Notes: generated by a model from the sequence alone, not told the origin. A stretch of DNA of 22,561 nucleotides from an uncultured Lachnospiraceae bacterium (GCA_937885345.1 CAKZZH010000063.1:1-22561), one strand, 5' to 3'. Positions 1 to 8,691 are shown, counted from the stretch's first letter. Numbers and translations are program-made.

Positions 1-629
1 AGATGATACGCAAACAAAAGGGAGACTATGTTGGTGGGCTTAAGGGAAATCAGGCAGGACTTCTGGAAGAAGCTACACCATACTTTGACGAGGAGGATCT
101 GCTGGCTCATTATAAAGGTAAAGGTGATTATTTTGAGAGTATCGAAAAAGCTCATGGCCAGATTGAAACTCGCAAATACTATCTCGTTCGTCCCACGAAA
201 AGTAAAACAATAAAAGAATGGACCGGACTTAAAGCGTTTGTGTGCTGTATTAAGACCATAGAAAAAATAAACACAGGAAAAGTTACTACAGAGATCAGAT
301 ACTATGCTGCAAGTGTAGACGACGTAGAGTTGTGCGCTGAGGCAATAAGAGGTCATTGGGGTGTTGAGAATAAATTACACTGGCAGCTTGATTACAGTAT
401 GTATGAAGATGACAATACCACGATGGATAAAAAGGCATTCAATAATCTCAGCCTCATGAACAAGATGGCTCTGACATTATATAAACTGTTAAAACCAATG
501 ATGAAGATTTCCAGCATACGAGGACTTCGCAAGGTCTTTGGTTGGAATTATGCGGAATCGCTATCATTACTCCTGTCCTGTTTTGATGAGACACTGATTG
601 CTGAGGCAATGCTCTCGGCAAAAGCTTAA
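1..629 (+). pseudogene. ISAs1-family transposase, 5'-truncated by the contig edge
   Basis: This is the C-terminal part of an ISAs1-type (H-repeat) DDE transposase, which cuts and joins the ends of its insertion sequence. The open frame runs in from the left edge; the first visible Met (base 3) is internal, because the family is usually about 370-400 aa and only about 208 are present. Recognisable family blocks are GDYVGGLKGNQ (residues 7-17), HGQIETR (51-57), the EIRYYAAS strand (97-104) and HWGVENKLHWQLD (118-130), where E122 would be the third catalytic acid. The stop is TAA at 627-629. The short motif AGGGATAGTGCCCT at 659-672 could lie near the IS right end, but no left end is available for comparison. 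Whether the full element is active cannot be judged. Contigs often break inside multi-copy IS elements, which fits its position. Confidence 0.88.
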
Positions 630-683
630 TAACACGAGGCTCCCCTGCAAAATAAACAAGGGATAGTGCCCTCTAAAATAAAG

Positions 684-720
684 ATTTCCCGATTATAGCC
701 ATCGGCTTTAATCGGGAAAT
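684..720 (+). terminator. Strong hairpin downstream of the transposase
   Basis: A 17-bp stem (684-700 pairing with 704-720) has one T-T mismatch and a 3-base ATC loop, and is followed by TTCATTTT. It sits 55 bases after the transposase stop and ahead of the convergent DUF4190 gene. It probably works as a Rho-independent terminator, perhaps in both directions. A second weaker stem, AGGTTGC/GCAACCT, follows at 738-759. Confidence 0.65.
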
Positions 721-816
721 TTCATTTTGAATTATCGAGGTTGCATAAAACAGCAACCTATTAAGAGGCATCTATGATTGATGCGTTTGTCCTAACTTAC
801 ATCAGTGTTCCTTTGA

Positions 817-1482
817 TTACAATTTGTTGGTTGCAATATATAAAATCAATATTATCAGGAACCAGATGGTTGATGCTATGATCCCCAGTATTCCAAGGAT
901 TTTACCGGCTGTTGCCGTGCCTTTCCTTCTGTGCGGATTGGCCTTCTTATAGAGACTGCTCAGGACAACGGCTGCGATTCCGGCAATTATTCCGGGATAA
1001 CCGTCAAATGAGCAGAGTATAAACGATAAAATACCGAAAACCAAAGAAAGTATCGCAAGGACGGGCTTTGTCTCCGGACCGATTATATCCCGTTGCATGC
1101 TGTTATAACTCATGTTGCCCTGTGCGTAAGCGGCTGAACTCTGGGGCTGTCTGTAAGCGTACTGCCCATAAGGAGCCTGCCCGTACTGAGCCTGTCCGTA
1201 CTGCGGCTGGGCTGCCTGCCCATACTGAACTTGTCCGTAGGGAGCCTGAGCATACGGGGCATTTGTTTGCGAGTAGGGATTTGCATTATTGTTAAGAGGG
1301 CGGCCCGTATAAGGATCGAAATTCATCCGGGGTGCCTGAGCGGCCTGCTGCGCCGAAACTTGCGCATTCTGCTGAGTAAGGTGCTCCGCGTAATGCTGCG
1401 CCTGCTCTAACTGCGCCGATGCGGCTTCATTGTAAGGCATGTAGGATTCTCTCTGCGAATTATCTGTATTGTTGTTATCCAT
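817..1482 (-). CDS. DUF4190-like membrane protein with Tyr/Gly/Gln-rich N-terminus
   Basis: The product is a 221-aa membrane protein of unknown role. The ATG at 1482 was chosen over the in-frame ATG at 1506 because AGGAGG sits 7 bases before it. Residues 1-130 are low-complexity and rich in Gln, Ala, Tyr and Asn, with tandem YGQ-type units at about 79-113. Residues 140-156, 161-178 and 193-217 are hydrophobic. The Gly-rich spacing and the KKANPHRRKGTATAGKILGILG stretch between the second and third segments match the DUF4190 pattern common in Firmicutes. The disordered N-terminus is presumably cytoplasmic and may be an interaction tail, which is inference. It is monocistronic with its own sigma-A type promoter. 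The repeats create a spurious open frame on the opposite strand. Confidence 0.82.
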   Translation of the reverse strand: MDNNNTDNSQRESYMPYNEAASAQLEQAQHYAEHLTQQNAQVSAQQAAQAPRMNFDPYTGRPLNNNANPYSQTNAPYAQAPYGQVQYGQAAQPQYGQAQYGQAPYGQYAYRQPQSSAAYAQGNMSYNSMQRDIIGPETKPVLAILSLVFGILSFILCSFDGYPGIIAGIAAVVLSSLYKKANPHRRKGTATAGKILGILGIIASTIWFLIILILYIATNKL

Positions 1483-1540
1483 CAAATCCTCCTGTGATAT
1501 ATACAAAGCGTAAAATACGCCGTTTATGCATTACCTAAAC

Positions 1541-1570
1541 ATTGTACCCCCTGTATATACAAAATGTCAA
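1541..1570 (-). promoter_or_regulatory. Sigma-A promoter of the DUF4190 gene
   Basis: On the minus strand, TTGACA (1565-1570), an 18-bp spacer and TACAAT (1541-1546) form a near-consensus promoter. The predicted start near 1534 leaves a leader of about 50 bases before the ATG at 1482, including its AGGAGG. Confidence 0.75.
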
Positions 1571-2152
1571 AAATATTTTATTCGGAAATTCTTGCGGATA
1601 TCTGCATTTTTTTGTCAAAGTTCCGAGCTCATAGTCGCCAGTAGTTTCATCTGCTCCAATGCGATTTGCTTTGTTTTAGAACCTTTAGTGATATTGATCT
1701 TCAGTGCGAAGAAACCGATGCCCTAATAGAATACTTTATGGAAAAAGCTCCAATCATCACCACATCCAGACTGCTAATACCATCCAAGAATAACGATTTG
1801 GTTAATGACGCTAAAAATCTTGCATGCGATCCAGTTCATCTTCTTTTGCAAAACGTACTTCCATAATTGGCCTCCTGGTTTTCTCTTTATCATAGCGTTT
1901 GCGGGTGGATTCGAAGACGATCGAGAACGCGTGAAATAGTATATATTGTGCAAAGAAGTCCAATACTTCAAAGTAAACCACAACATACAGTCTATAATTT
2001 CTATGTTGTCTTATTAAGTATTCTTCTGTAATGGGTGGGAGAAGTGGTAGTACTTCTCACTCACAACCAACAACCTAACGCAGATAGAACGCATCGTTTT
2101 TGCCAGTCCATCTTTTTCCGAAACCAAAACTTTTTGCTGTGAATGGATGTTT
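1571..2152. other. Gene-poor stretch with a possible gene remnant
   Basis: No intact gene is supported in these 580 bases. The minus strand holds an acetyltransferase-like stub (1811-1864). It also has a separate stop-free run of 35 codons ending at a TGA at 1615-1617 that looks protein-like, but I do not recognise it and it has no start. A 7-bp hairpin GAGAAGT/ACTTCTC lies at 2039-2058, about 95 bases beyond the ABC gene stop, without a T-tract. Frames on the plus strand here lack ribosome binding sites and family resemblance. Decayed accessory DNA is the likeliest content. Confidence 0.5.
1811..1864 (-). pseudogene. GNAT acetyltransferase N-terminal stub (17 codons)
   Basis: An ATG at 1864 has AGGAGG six bases upstream (1871-1876 on the plus strand) and encodes MEVRFAKEDELDRMQDF before a TAG. 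The first 13 residues look like the opening of GNAT N-acetyltransferases, which often begin with a short beta strand followed by xxDLDRVNEL. No later frame restores the acetyl-CoA binding motif, so this is probably a gene start left after deletion. A short leader peptide is the alternative. The resemblance is from memory and rests on few residues. Confidence 0.35.
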
Positions 2153-4765
2153 TCACAAGTTTTGTTCTGATAGGACAGTTCCTATATCTCGACGAACAAA
2201 AAAGGCTATAACAATCCCGGAGAGAGCAAGCCCTAATAATGCAAGGACTATTGGAATACCAAAGCATGCCGTCCATGAGTAATAAATTGTATCGCTGAAT
2301 AATGCTGCATATCGGCTATTAAGCAGAAGCCTTAAGCCTATGCCTGAGATAAGTGCTCCTATGCAAGCAGTTACAGCAATCATGACCACTGTCTCCACGC
2401 AAAAACGAAACGCAATATTTCCACTTGAAACGCCAAGACACCGATAAACAGTCAAGGCTTTTTCTTTTTTGATCATACTGCTTTTTATGATAATATGCAG
2501 AATAAAGATAACCGCAATAATCAGTAGCCCATATAAAATGAACGAAAAAGCGTTCTGACGTATTCTCTGTGCAATTGATTTTTTTGCCTCTTGCACTGGA
2601 CTCATATATGAAAAGCCTTCTTTATCATGATCGACAAACCAGCTTTTAACGAAATTGTCTGTTTCAATTGGATCATCTGTGTACATAACCACATATGCAG
2701 TTGGTCTCAGGGTTTCATCAATTCCGTATCCTTTTGATTCACCAAATGACGCTGCACAAGAAATACAATCTGTTTTATTCATCAAATACGTTAATGGCGC
2801 TCGATATAATTGGTCCAACTCGAGTTCTTTTTCCAGCTTGCTGCTTATCTCAGGATAGTCCACATAACAAGAATCTAATTCATTTTCATTGGGGTAATGA
2901 CCATTATCGTTGAAAAATATTGATGCATAATAATAGTCTGCAGATCCAATTATATCCTCTTTGAGATAATACATGGCATATTGATTTCCATTATACGCTA
3001 ATTCCATGCAGGCATCAAAGTTGACGTCCTCTTGATGCTCAAAGCAATAGTTCAAATATTCAGAATACTCTTCAAAATAATAGTCCCAATACGCGTATAT
3101 ACTACATTCTTTCTGCGTGCAGTATTCCTCTTGTGACTGTTTTGGCTCATTCACATACTCTGCCAGCCACTGTGAATACGGATAGTAAAGATCACGCACT
3201 TCGGAAATAGACAGCACTGTTCCGTTCAGAACAATCGTATTTGCTTCTGTTGCTTCCTCTTTTTCCGGTAACGGTATATTTCTGATTAGTACAACGTTAC
3301 CTTCATGGACCTTATTATCGCATTTGAAAGCCACAAACGGATATTCGTACGAAAACCGTCTCAATGCATAATATGTCTCGCTGACATAGAGCGCAGGTTC
3401 TTCCGATTGAACCACGCCAACGATCTGAAACATGCCCTCAGATTCACTCAGTTTGAATCCGATCAGTGACTCCGGCGCAGAAAGCACAGAAATGCTTTTG
3501 CTTTTCGTCAACTGTTCTGCCATAGACGTGGTAATAATGGCTTCATTCCCAACTAAGCCCTCACATTTTCCTTTCCCATTTTGCACGTCGCACAGCATTC
3601 TTTCCGGCAAGATGGCACCATGAGGACATGGTATCCGCCATTTGTCCCAGTTTGAAACTAAGGAGTTTTCATATGCGTCAAATTGCAGCACTGTAAAGCT
3701 GTCTCCGCCGATGGGAGATTCTGAAAACGCCATACTTTTTAAGCCGGCAACACCATCTTTGACCGTCTGTTCAATTTTGTTTGCTGCTTCAGCATCTCCG
3801 ATGTAACCATAAAACACCTTCTTGTTGTTTAGCGCATTGGCATCAGCACAATTCTGAAGCACCTTCCACGTATGGGCTGTCATGAATACAAGCAAGACAG
3901 AAAGCAACGTCAGGCACCACCGTAATGCTCGCTGTCCAGCCACACCGCCTACCGCTTCCTTCCATCCACGCTTTAGGGAGTCTCTCCAGCGGAATAGTTT
4001 TCCTTCTCTTTTTTTGACAGGTGCTGCATCAATTTCGGACAACCCAAGACGATCCATGTCTGTCCGTTGGCTCTCTGTAATATCTGCATCAACCGCATGA
4101 TTAAGCGCCAGTTCCGAAGCTTCGCCATCTCGCACAGAAATACTGCCGTCACAGTAGCGTTTGACGATTTCCGGATCGTGCGTTACCACGATCACCAAAC
4201 ACCTTTTGCTGATCGAACACAGCAGCTTCATTACGGTTTCTTTGTTGGCTTCATCCAAATTACCTGTAGGCTCATCCGCCAAAACGACCTTTGGATGCTT
4301 CACAATTGCTCGCGCAATGGCGACACGCTGCTGCTGTCCACCAGAAAGGGTCTGCGGGAACCGTTCAGCATTTTTTAGCATGCCCACACTGTTCAAGGCC
4401 CATTCTACATGCTGCCGGATCGTTTCCTCATTCGTAAGGCCGTCAATACGCAGCACATCCGCAACATTGTCAAAACAAGTCCGCTCCTCGCTCAAACAAA
4501 AGTTTTGAAAGACATATCCGATTTGCTGAATCCGAGTTGTCACACTATCGTGCGAAACAGGCTTATCGTCAATATAAATCTCTCCAGAATCTATTCGAGC
4601 CAGTCCGCCGATCACATTTAAAAGCGTGGTCTTTCCGCTTCCACTTTTGCCGCATAAAGCATACATTCCTCTGGTTGGAAACTCCACACTCACGTCACGC
4701 AAAACATGGAACTCGTCATTTTTCCCTTTATTGAAGGTTTTTTCGATATGCTCCAACCGAACCAT
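2153..4765 (-). CDS. MacB-like ABC transporter, ATPase-permease fusion (870 aa)
   Basis: This single chain joins an ABC ATPase to an FtsX-type permease in the MacB layout. The ATPase shows Walker A GKSGSGKT (39-46), Q-loop Q87, signature LSGGQ (140-144), Walker B with ADEPTGNLD (163-171) and H-loop H196. A first membrane segment lies at about 281-298. An extracytoplasmic region of some 430 residues, rich in Tyr and Glu, follows, then three C-terminal membrane segments at about 740-766, 790-815 and 832-857. MacB-type pumps use ATP to drive movements of an outer domain rather than passing substrate through the membrane core. In Firmicutes such proteins often serve peptide export or immunity. 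Its start is one base after the stop of the partner gene, so the two are co-translated and may form a heterodimer. The substrate is unknown; the exported protein upstream in the cassette is a candidate. Confidence 0.9.
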   Translation of the reverse strand: MVRLEHIEKTFNKGKNDEFHVLRDVSVEFPTRGMYALCGKSGSGKTTLLNVIGGLARIDSGEIYIDDKPVSHDSVTTRIQQIGYVFQNFCLSEERTCFDNVADVLRIDGLTNEETIRQHVEWALNSVGMLKNAERFPQTLSGGQQQRVAIARAIVKHPKVVLADEPTGNLDEANKETVMKLLCSISKRCLVIVVTHDPEIVKRYCDGSISVRDGEASELALNHAVDADITESQRTDMDRLGLSEIDAAPVKKREGKLFRWRDSLKRGWKEAVGGVAGQRALRWCLTLLSVLLVFMTAHTWKVLQNCADANALNNKKVFYGYIGDAEAANKIEQTVKDGVAGLKSMAFSESPIGGDSFTVLQFDAYENSLVSNWDKWRIPCPHGAILPERMLCDVQNGKGKCEGLVGNEAIITTSMAEQLTKSKSISVLSAPESLIGFKLSESEGMFQIVGVVQSEEPALYVSETYYALRRFSYEYPFVAFKCDNKVHEGNVVLIRNIPLPEKEEATEANTIVLNGTVLSISEVRDLYYPYSQWLAEYVNEPKQSQEEYCTQKECSIYAYWDYYFEEYSEYLNYCFEHQEDVNFDACMELAYNGNQYAMYYLKEDIIGSADYYYASIFFNDNGHYPNENELDSCYVDYPEISSKLEKELELDQLYRAPLTYLMNKTDCISCAASFGESKGYGIDETLRPTAYVVMYTDDPIETDNFVKSWFVDHDKEGFSYMSPVQEAKKSIAQRIRQNAFSFILYGLLIIAVIFILHIIIKSSMIKKEKALTVYRCLGVSSGNIAFRFCVETVVMIAVTACIGALISGIGLRLLLNSRYAALFSDTIYYSWTACFGIPIVLALLGLALSGIVIAFFVRRDIGTVLSEQNL

Positions 4766-4766
4766 A

Positions 4767-7058
4767 TTAAGCCACTCCCTTCAATGCACGTTTAATTGAG
4801 ATTTCCAGGTATTTTCGACGTTGGCGCTCAACAGCCACGCATACAATCAACATCATTCCACAAAATAATGGAATGTATGAACCCGGCCTCAACCAAAGTA
4901 GATATTTGCTAAAAAATGAACTTCTAAATAGGGTAACAACAATCAGGACAATTAAAGGAAGCGCAATTACAAGAGGAAGCAATACCCGATAATAAACAGA
5001 ATACTTTATCGTTTGGCTCTTTACCCCCACTGCTCTCATAACCGTCACTTCATAGCGCATAGATTGCATAATCCGAGAGATGAACACGTGAACTACAAAT
5101 CCAATAATTGCCAGGATTGATAACTCACCAGCAAATGCAACAAGCATGGGCAATAGACTTGCCTTGAGCGTGTCTACATCTAAAGCATATACGTCATCTC
5201 CGGTTGCTACCAAATAGCCCTCGCCGTTCAGGCATTTCACCGCTTCGGCGGCTTGGGCATCGTTTGCAAAAAGAAACGTACACTGCCGATAATGATCTGA
5301 CATATAGCATTCAAGCATTTCAAAGACAAACCGAGGATTCGCAATCACGGCATTGTTTTCCGTGTACACAACATCCTCTTGATCCGCCAACAAATCGTTC
5401 TTATTGAAAACGCCGTTTAAATAGACTTTTTCTCCATCTTTATCTTCTCCATTTCGAAAATAAAAATGTATTTCTATGTCCGTCCCATCCGTTGTAAAGT
5501 CGTGGCCGTTCACTTCGCCGTTACGAAGAATGAGCCCGTTTAAATCGGCATTATAATCATAATAAACAGGAACGGCTTGCAGATTATCTGTGATGTTGCC
5601 GTTCTCAAACACGCTGCAGCGGCAGGAAAGGAAGCGTCCAATGTATGCCATAAGTGCGCAAGTCTGATATCCATCCGGCGTCAGTAGAATTCTTCCCTGC
5701 AGATCATTCTCTAAATAATATTGAACTCCAACAATTTGATAGTCAATTCCGTACAACTTTATAGTCTTTCGTTCTAAGTCCGTCCGCCCATAATAATCGC
5801 TGAGCGCATAAGGCACAAATAAAAAACACTCCGATTCTTTTTGAGGATACCTTCCAATATCTGGCTTTCCGAAGTTGCCGTCCATGACAATTTGATACGG
5901 CGGTGTAAACTCCCCCCTGTCATATATAGCATATTTCCCCGGATCCTCCATATAATCGAACCAGTTAGCTTCATTTCCGGCGTCGATTAAAATGTCGCAG
6001 TGTTCAGAGCGAATTGCATGATACTGCTCTGCCAGACGCTCCACTTCCTGTTCTGTTATCGGCATACCATTTCTTCTGGTTACAACAACCCGACAATTAC
6101 CGCCGCGGAAAAGGGTGCCATTTATCACTGTATACCTGTGTGCCATACGAGCGAACGCACTCGAAAAAAGGAACAATAATAGGCCGCAAAAAAAGAACAA
6201 CAGAAAAAGAAGTGCTGATATGCGCGGTTTGGCGGCAATCATTCGACTTCCGAGCAATATTCCAGCATTGCAGCTTTTTTTTGTTTTATTATTTCGTTTC
6301 TCAGCCTTTTTCTTTTCAACATTATCCGCATGTAATGTCTGATTAGGACTGGCTTCCGATGTGTTTAGAAGCATATCCTCTGCAACAGTCCCGGCAGACA
6401 AGCGGATCATCCTTGTGGACATCTGCAAAAAAGGCTTTGTCTCATGCGTGGAAACAATTACCAAATTATCCTTTGCAGCCTCAGCCAATGCAGAAATAAT
6501 ATCATCCGCTGTTTCATTGTCCAAATGCGCAATTGGTTCGTCCGCAAGAATGATTCCACGATTCATTGCGAGGGCCCTCGCTATTGCGACTCGCTGTTTT
6601 TGACCGCCGGACAGCTTTCCTGCTTTTCGCCTCGCAAGAGAAAACATCCCAGTTTTTCGAAGCATTTCGTTTGCTTTATCGTGTTTTTCTTTTTTGCTCA
6701 GTTCTTCTGGCAGCGCAATCAAAACGTTATCGCGTACCGAGAGACTTTCGATTATATTGTAATCCTGAAATATAATGGATATATTCTCGTCCCGAAATGC
6801 ATCACGACCTCTTTCTCCAAGCTTTGAAAGCGGTTCGCCGCAGAAATACATTTCTCCCTCTTCAAAGGAATCCAATCCCCCAATTACATTTAGAAGCGAA
6901 GACTTGCCTGCCCCTGACTCACCCGTCAACAAAACAAATTCCCCGCGATCAAAACAAAGCGACACGCCATGCAGTCCTACAGTGGCAGTGTCTTCATCAG
7001 TATAAATCTTTCCAACTTCCTCAAGTTTGAGTAGATGAAGATCATTCATGATTCTCAT
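4767..7058 (-). CDS. MacB-like ABC transporter, ATPase-permease fusion (763 aa)
   Basis: This is the second ATPase-FtsX fusion of the pair. It has Walker A GESGAGKS (46-53), Q-loop Q98, LSGGQ (149-153), Walker B IILADEP (169-175) and H-loop H205. The usual ADEPTGNLD reads ADEPIAHLD here, so the catalytic Glu and D-loop Asp are kept while the residues between differ. The linker near 245-262 is rich in Lys and Asn. Membrane segment 1 is at about 279-300. An outer domain of about 330 residues follows, then segments at about 637-661, 690-712 and 728-744. Start choice is uncertain: the AAAGGAGAGG site is 3 bases before the ATG at 7058 and about 12 before the ATG at 7049. It lies just downstream of a terminator-like hairpin, so it may be expressed by read-through. 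It probably pairs with the 870-aa protein. Confidence 0.9.
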   Translation of the reverse strand: MRIMNDLHLLKLEEVGKIYTDEDTATVGLHGVSLCFDRGEFVLLTGESGAGKSSLLNVIGGLDSFEEGEMYFCGEPLSKLGERGRDAFRDENISIIFQDYNIIESLSVRDNVLIALPEELSKKEKHDKANEMLRKTGMFSLARRKAGKLSGGQKQRVAIARALAMNRGIILADEPIAHLDNETADDIISALAEAAKDNLVIVSTHETKPFLQMSTRMIRLSAGTVAEDMLLNTSEASPNQTLHADNVEKKKAEKRNNKTKKSCNAGILLGSRMIAAKPRISALLFLLFFFCGLLLFLFSSAFARMAHRYTVINGTLFRGGNCRVVVTRRNGMPITEQEVERLAEQYHAIRSEHCDILIDAGNEANWFDYMEDPGKYAIYDRGEFTPPYQIVMDGNFGKPDIGRYPQKESECFLFVPYALSDYYGRTDLERKTIKLYGIDYQIVGVQYYLENDLQGRILLTPDGYQTCALMAYIGRFLSCRCSVFENGNITDNLQAVPVYYDYNADLNGLILRNGEVNGHDFTTDGTDIEIHFYFRNGEDKDGEKVYLNGVFNKNDLLADQEDVVYTENNAVIANPRFVFEMLECYMSDHYRQCTFLFANDAQAAEAVKCLNGEGYLVATGDDVYALDVDTLKASLLPMLVAFAGELSILAIIGFVVHVFISRIMQSMRYEVTVMRAVGVKSQTIKYSVYYRVLLPLVIALPLIVLIVVTLFRSSFFSKYLLWLRPGSYIPLFCGMMLIVCVAVERQRRKYLEISIKRALKGVA

Positions 7059-7087
7059 CCTCTCCTTTACAAGTCAATTTGTTTTCA

Positions 7088-7118
7088 AAAGCCCCCACCG
7101 AAAATCGGTGAAGGCTTT
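7088..7118 (-). terminator. Terminator-like hairpin inside the ABC cassette
   Basis: AAAGCC (7088-7093) pairs with GGCTTT (7113-7118), and CACCG (7096-7100) with CGGTG (7106-7110). A 2x2 internal loop separates the two stems. On the minus strand it ends in GGCTTTTG, as an intrinsic terminator would. It lies between the 165-aa gene and the two ABC genes, too close to the latter for a separate promoter downstream of it. It may therefore act as an attenuator that lowers transporter expression relative to the first two genes. Confidence 0.6.
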
Positions 7119-7127
7119 GTTGCTATA

Positions 7128-7625
7128 CTAAGGTTGGTTTTGTTCTAAAAGCAGCTTAATTTCCTCCAGCGAATAGACCTTTTTCTCTCCTTCCTTAACA
7201 GCACGGTTGAATTGCTCGTTTATCTTTTCATATCCGTCAATGCTATCCCATGACAGACAATAGAATCCTTCAATTCCACCACTATCGCCAAATGTAACAT
7301 CATCGATTTCTGACCATTCTTTTTCCATCTCTATGTAGGCATTATATTTTGCATGAAAGAAATAATGATATTTATCCGGGATATTCTCATCTCTGATGCT
7401 GTAAACCTCGAGGGAGTGAAACTCATACCCATCTGGGTTCGGAAAAACACTGTTAAAAAGCGAAAAATACTGTTTCTCAACCGTCTCAAAGAATGGGTCA
7501 GCATTGGACTTCTCCTTTGAATTGGACAAGATGAAAAACACCCCAAGGCCAAGCGCAGCAAGAATTACCAATAAAACAATGGCCTTTTTCGTTCTTCCTT
7601 TACCAGGTCGTCTTTTCTCAGCCAT
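7128..7625 (-). CDS. Single-pass membrane protein of the ABC cassette (165 aa)
   Basis: I do not recognise a family. The N-terminus is strongly basic (MAEKRRPGKGRTKK) and is followed by one hydrophobic helix at about 15-34. A mostly acidic and aromatic outer domain of about 130 residues follows, with two Gly-Gly/Gly-Phe turns (115-121) and a single Cys at 123. This predicts an inside-out anchor with the bulk of the protein on the cell surface. The start codon overlaps the end of the upstream secreted-protein gene by 8 bases, and no good ribosome binding site is seen, so translation is probably coupled. The context suggests an accessory or immunity protein for the secreted partner, which is inference. 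It is followed by a terminator-like hairpin and the ABC pair. Confidence 0.8.
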   Translation of the reverse strand: MAEKRRPGKGRTKKAIVLLVILAALGLGVFFILSNSKEKSNADPFFETVEKQYFSLFNSVFPNPDGYEFHSLEVYSIRDENIPDKYHYFFHAKYNAYIEMEKEWSEIDDVTFGDSGGIEGFYCLSWDSIDGYEKINEQFNRAVKEGEKKVYSLEEIKLLLEQNQP

Positions 7626-8691
7626 AATTATCCCAAGACCACTCGCCGAAATACCATTTTACGCCCTTCAGCTGCGTCGACCCAGGCGTATAGCTTGTGT
7701 ATTCCCAATTGTAAGAAGTATTGGCAAAATACCGTGTTGCCAACAGCCCCTTTTTCACTGTATATTTGCTCGTTGCATTGCTTGCATTAACGGTTTCTTG
7801 CACTCCGCATTTTTCACTAAGGAGATCTTCCATTTTTGATCTAGTCATACTACTGGAACTCACAAAACCGATTCCTTCTGAAACAACAAACGCTGCAATA
7901 GCCGACGGAATGCTGAGAGACGGTGACGCGACGCCAATTGCAGTCGAAATTGCCGAAACAATAAAGTTATATGCAGTGGTTGGATGAGCCTTAAACTCTT
8001 GTTTTAACTGTGAAACAGTATAACTTTTTTTCCCATTAACAATCTTGCGGTTAGGATTAAGTGACCAATAGTACAGTAACACCTGTTCCTTATTGAGGTA
8101 AACCTTTTTATCTGTCCATACTTTAATAATGGCCGCAGAAGTCGGCATATTCTTGCATTTCCAGACACCATAATTTTTTAATGAAAACAGATCCTCATTT
8201 GGTTGGATCTTCAATGTATAGCTGCCCGTCTTCGTGCCATAACATCTTACGCAAACATAATAATCTTCATTTTTATCCAAATCAACAACAACATTAAAAT
8301 TTCGTACCCCTGAGTAGGCGTCGTCGTTCCACTTGCGGAGCTCATAGTCTGTAGAAAAAAGCCCATTTTCCTCTTCATAGACCGCGCCAACCGTATCAGA
8401 GCTGCCCGTTGTGTAGAAGGCATAATAACCGCCCTCTTGGCATTCATAGTGATAAATATCCTGCTTCCGGGCACTTGAAATTTTACCGCTGATGGATTCC
8501 GACTTATTGCAATACATTGGGCTTTTTGCTTTTTCAAAGTTTGCTTTCTCTGAGTTGAAATCAGTATTGCCCGTTGTGGTGACAGTATAAGCAGCTACCT
8601 CCCTGATGCTTGACAGAAGAATCACTCCTGCAAGAAGCGCCGCAGATACCTTTTTCAAACTTTTGGTGAAGGGTATTCCAGAATGTCTCAT
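7618..8691 (-). CDS. Secreted protein with PPC-like domain and hydrophobic Gly/Ala segment (357 aa)
   Basis: This is an exported protein of unknown function. A signal peptide (basic residues, hydrophobic core about 16-29) ends in VAA, predicting cleavage after A34. Residues about 64-163 look like a PPC-type beta sandwich (YHYECQEGGYYAFYTTGSSD, then a YYVCVRCYG and GSYTLKI ending). Residues 238-281 are a Gly/Ala/Ser-rich hydrophobic stretch that could form one or two membrane-active helices. The C-terminal tail carries W329, W346, W351 and W353. There are six Cys (61, 84, 147, 150, 179, 295), suggesting disulfides. It is first in the cassette with two MacB-like transporters, which is typical of large bacteriocins or exported effectors; an adhesin or cell-wall protein is the alternative. 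AAGGAG lies about 12 bases before the ATG, a rather long spacing. Confidence 0.8.
   Translation of the reverse strand: MRHSGIPFTKSLKKVSAALLAGVILLSSIREVAAYTVTTTGNTDFNSEKANFEKAKSPMYCNKSESISGKISSARKQDIYHYECQEGGYYAFYTTGSSDTVGAVYEEENGLFSTDYELRKWNDDAYSGVRNFNVVVDLDKNEDYYVCVRCYGTKTGSYTLKIQPNEDLFSLKNYGVWKCKNMPTSAAIIKVWTDKKVYLNKEQVLLYYWSLNPNRKIVNGKKSYTVSQLKQEFKAHPTTAYNFIVSAISTAIGVASPSLSIPSAIAAFVVSEGIGFVSSSSMTRSKMEDLLSEKCGVQETVNASNATSKYTVKKGLLATRYFANTSYNWEYTSYTPGSTQLKGVKWYFGEWSWDNYG

Noticed and set aside
1068..1295. Plus-strand open frame opposite the Tyr/Gly/Gln repeats
   Set aside because: It exists only because the repeats avoid stops in that frame; the minus-strand gene has the promoter, ribosome binding site and membrane domains.
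1900..1935. TTCGAA-containing stretch resembling a tRNA T arm
   Set aside because: The flanking bases do not pair as a T stem, and no acceptor or anticodon arm can be formed.
1666..1986. Overlapping short frames on both strands in the gene-poor stretch
   Set aside because: No ribosome binding sites, no recognisable family and low-quality composition; only the 17-codon minus-strand start has support.
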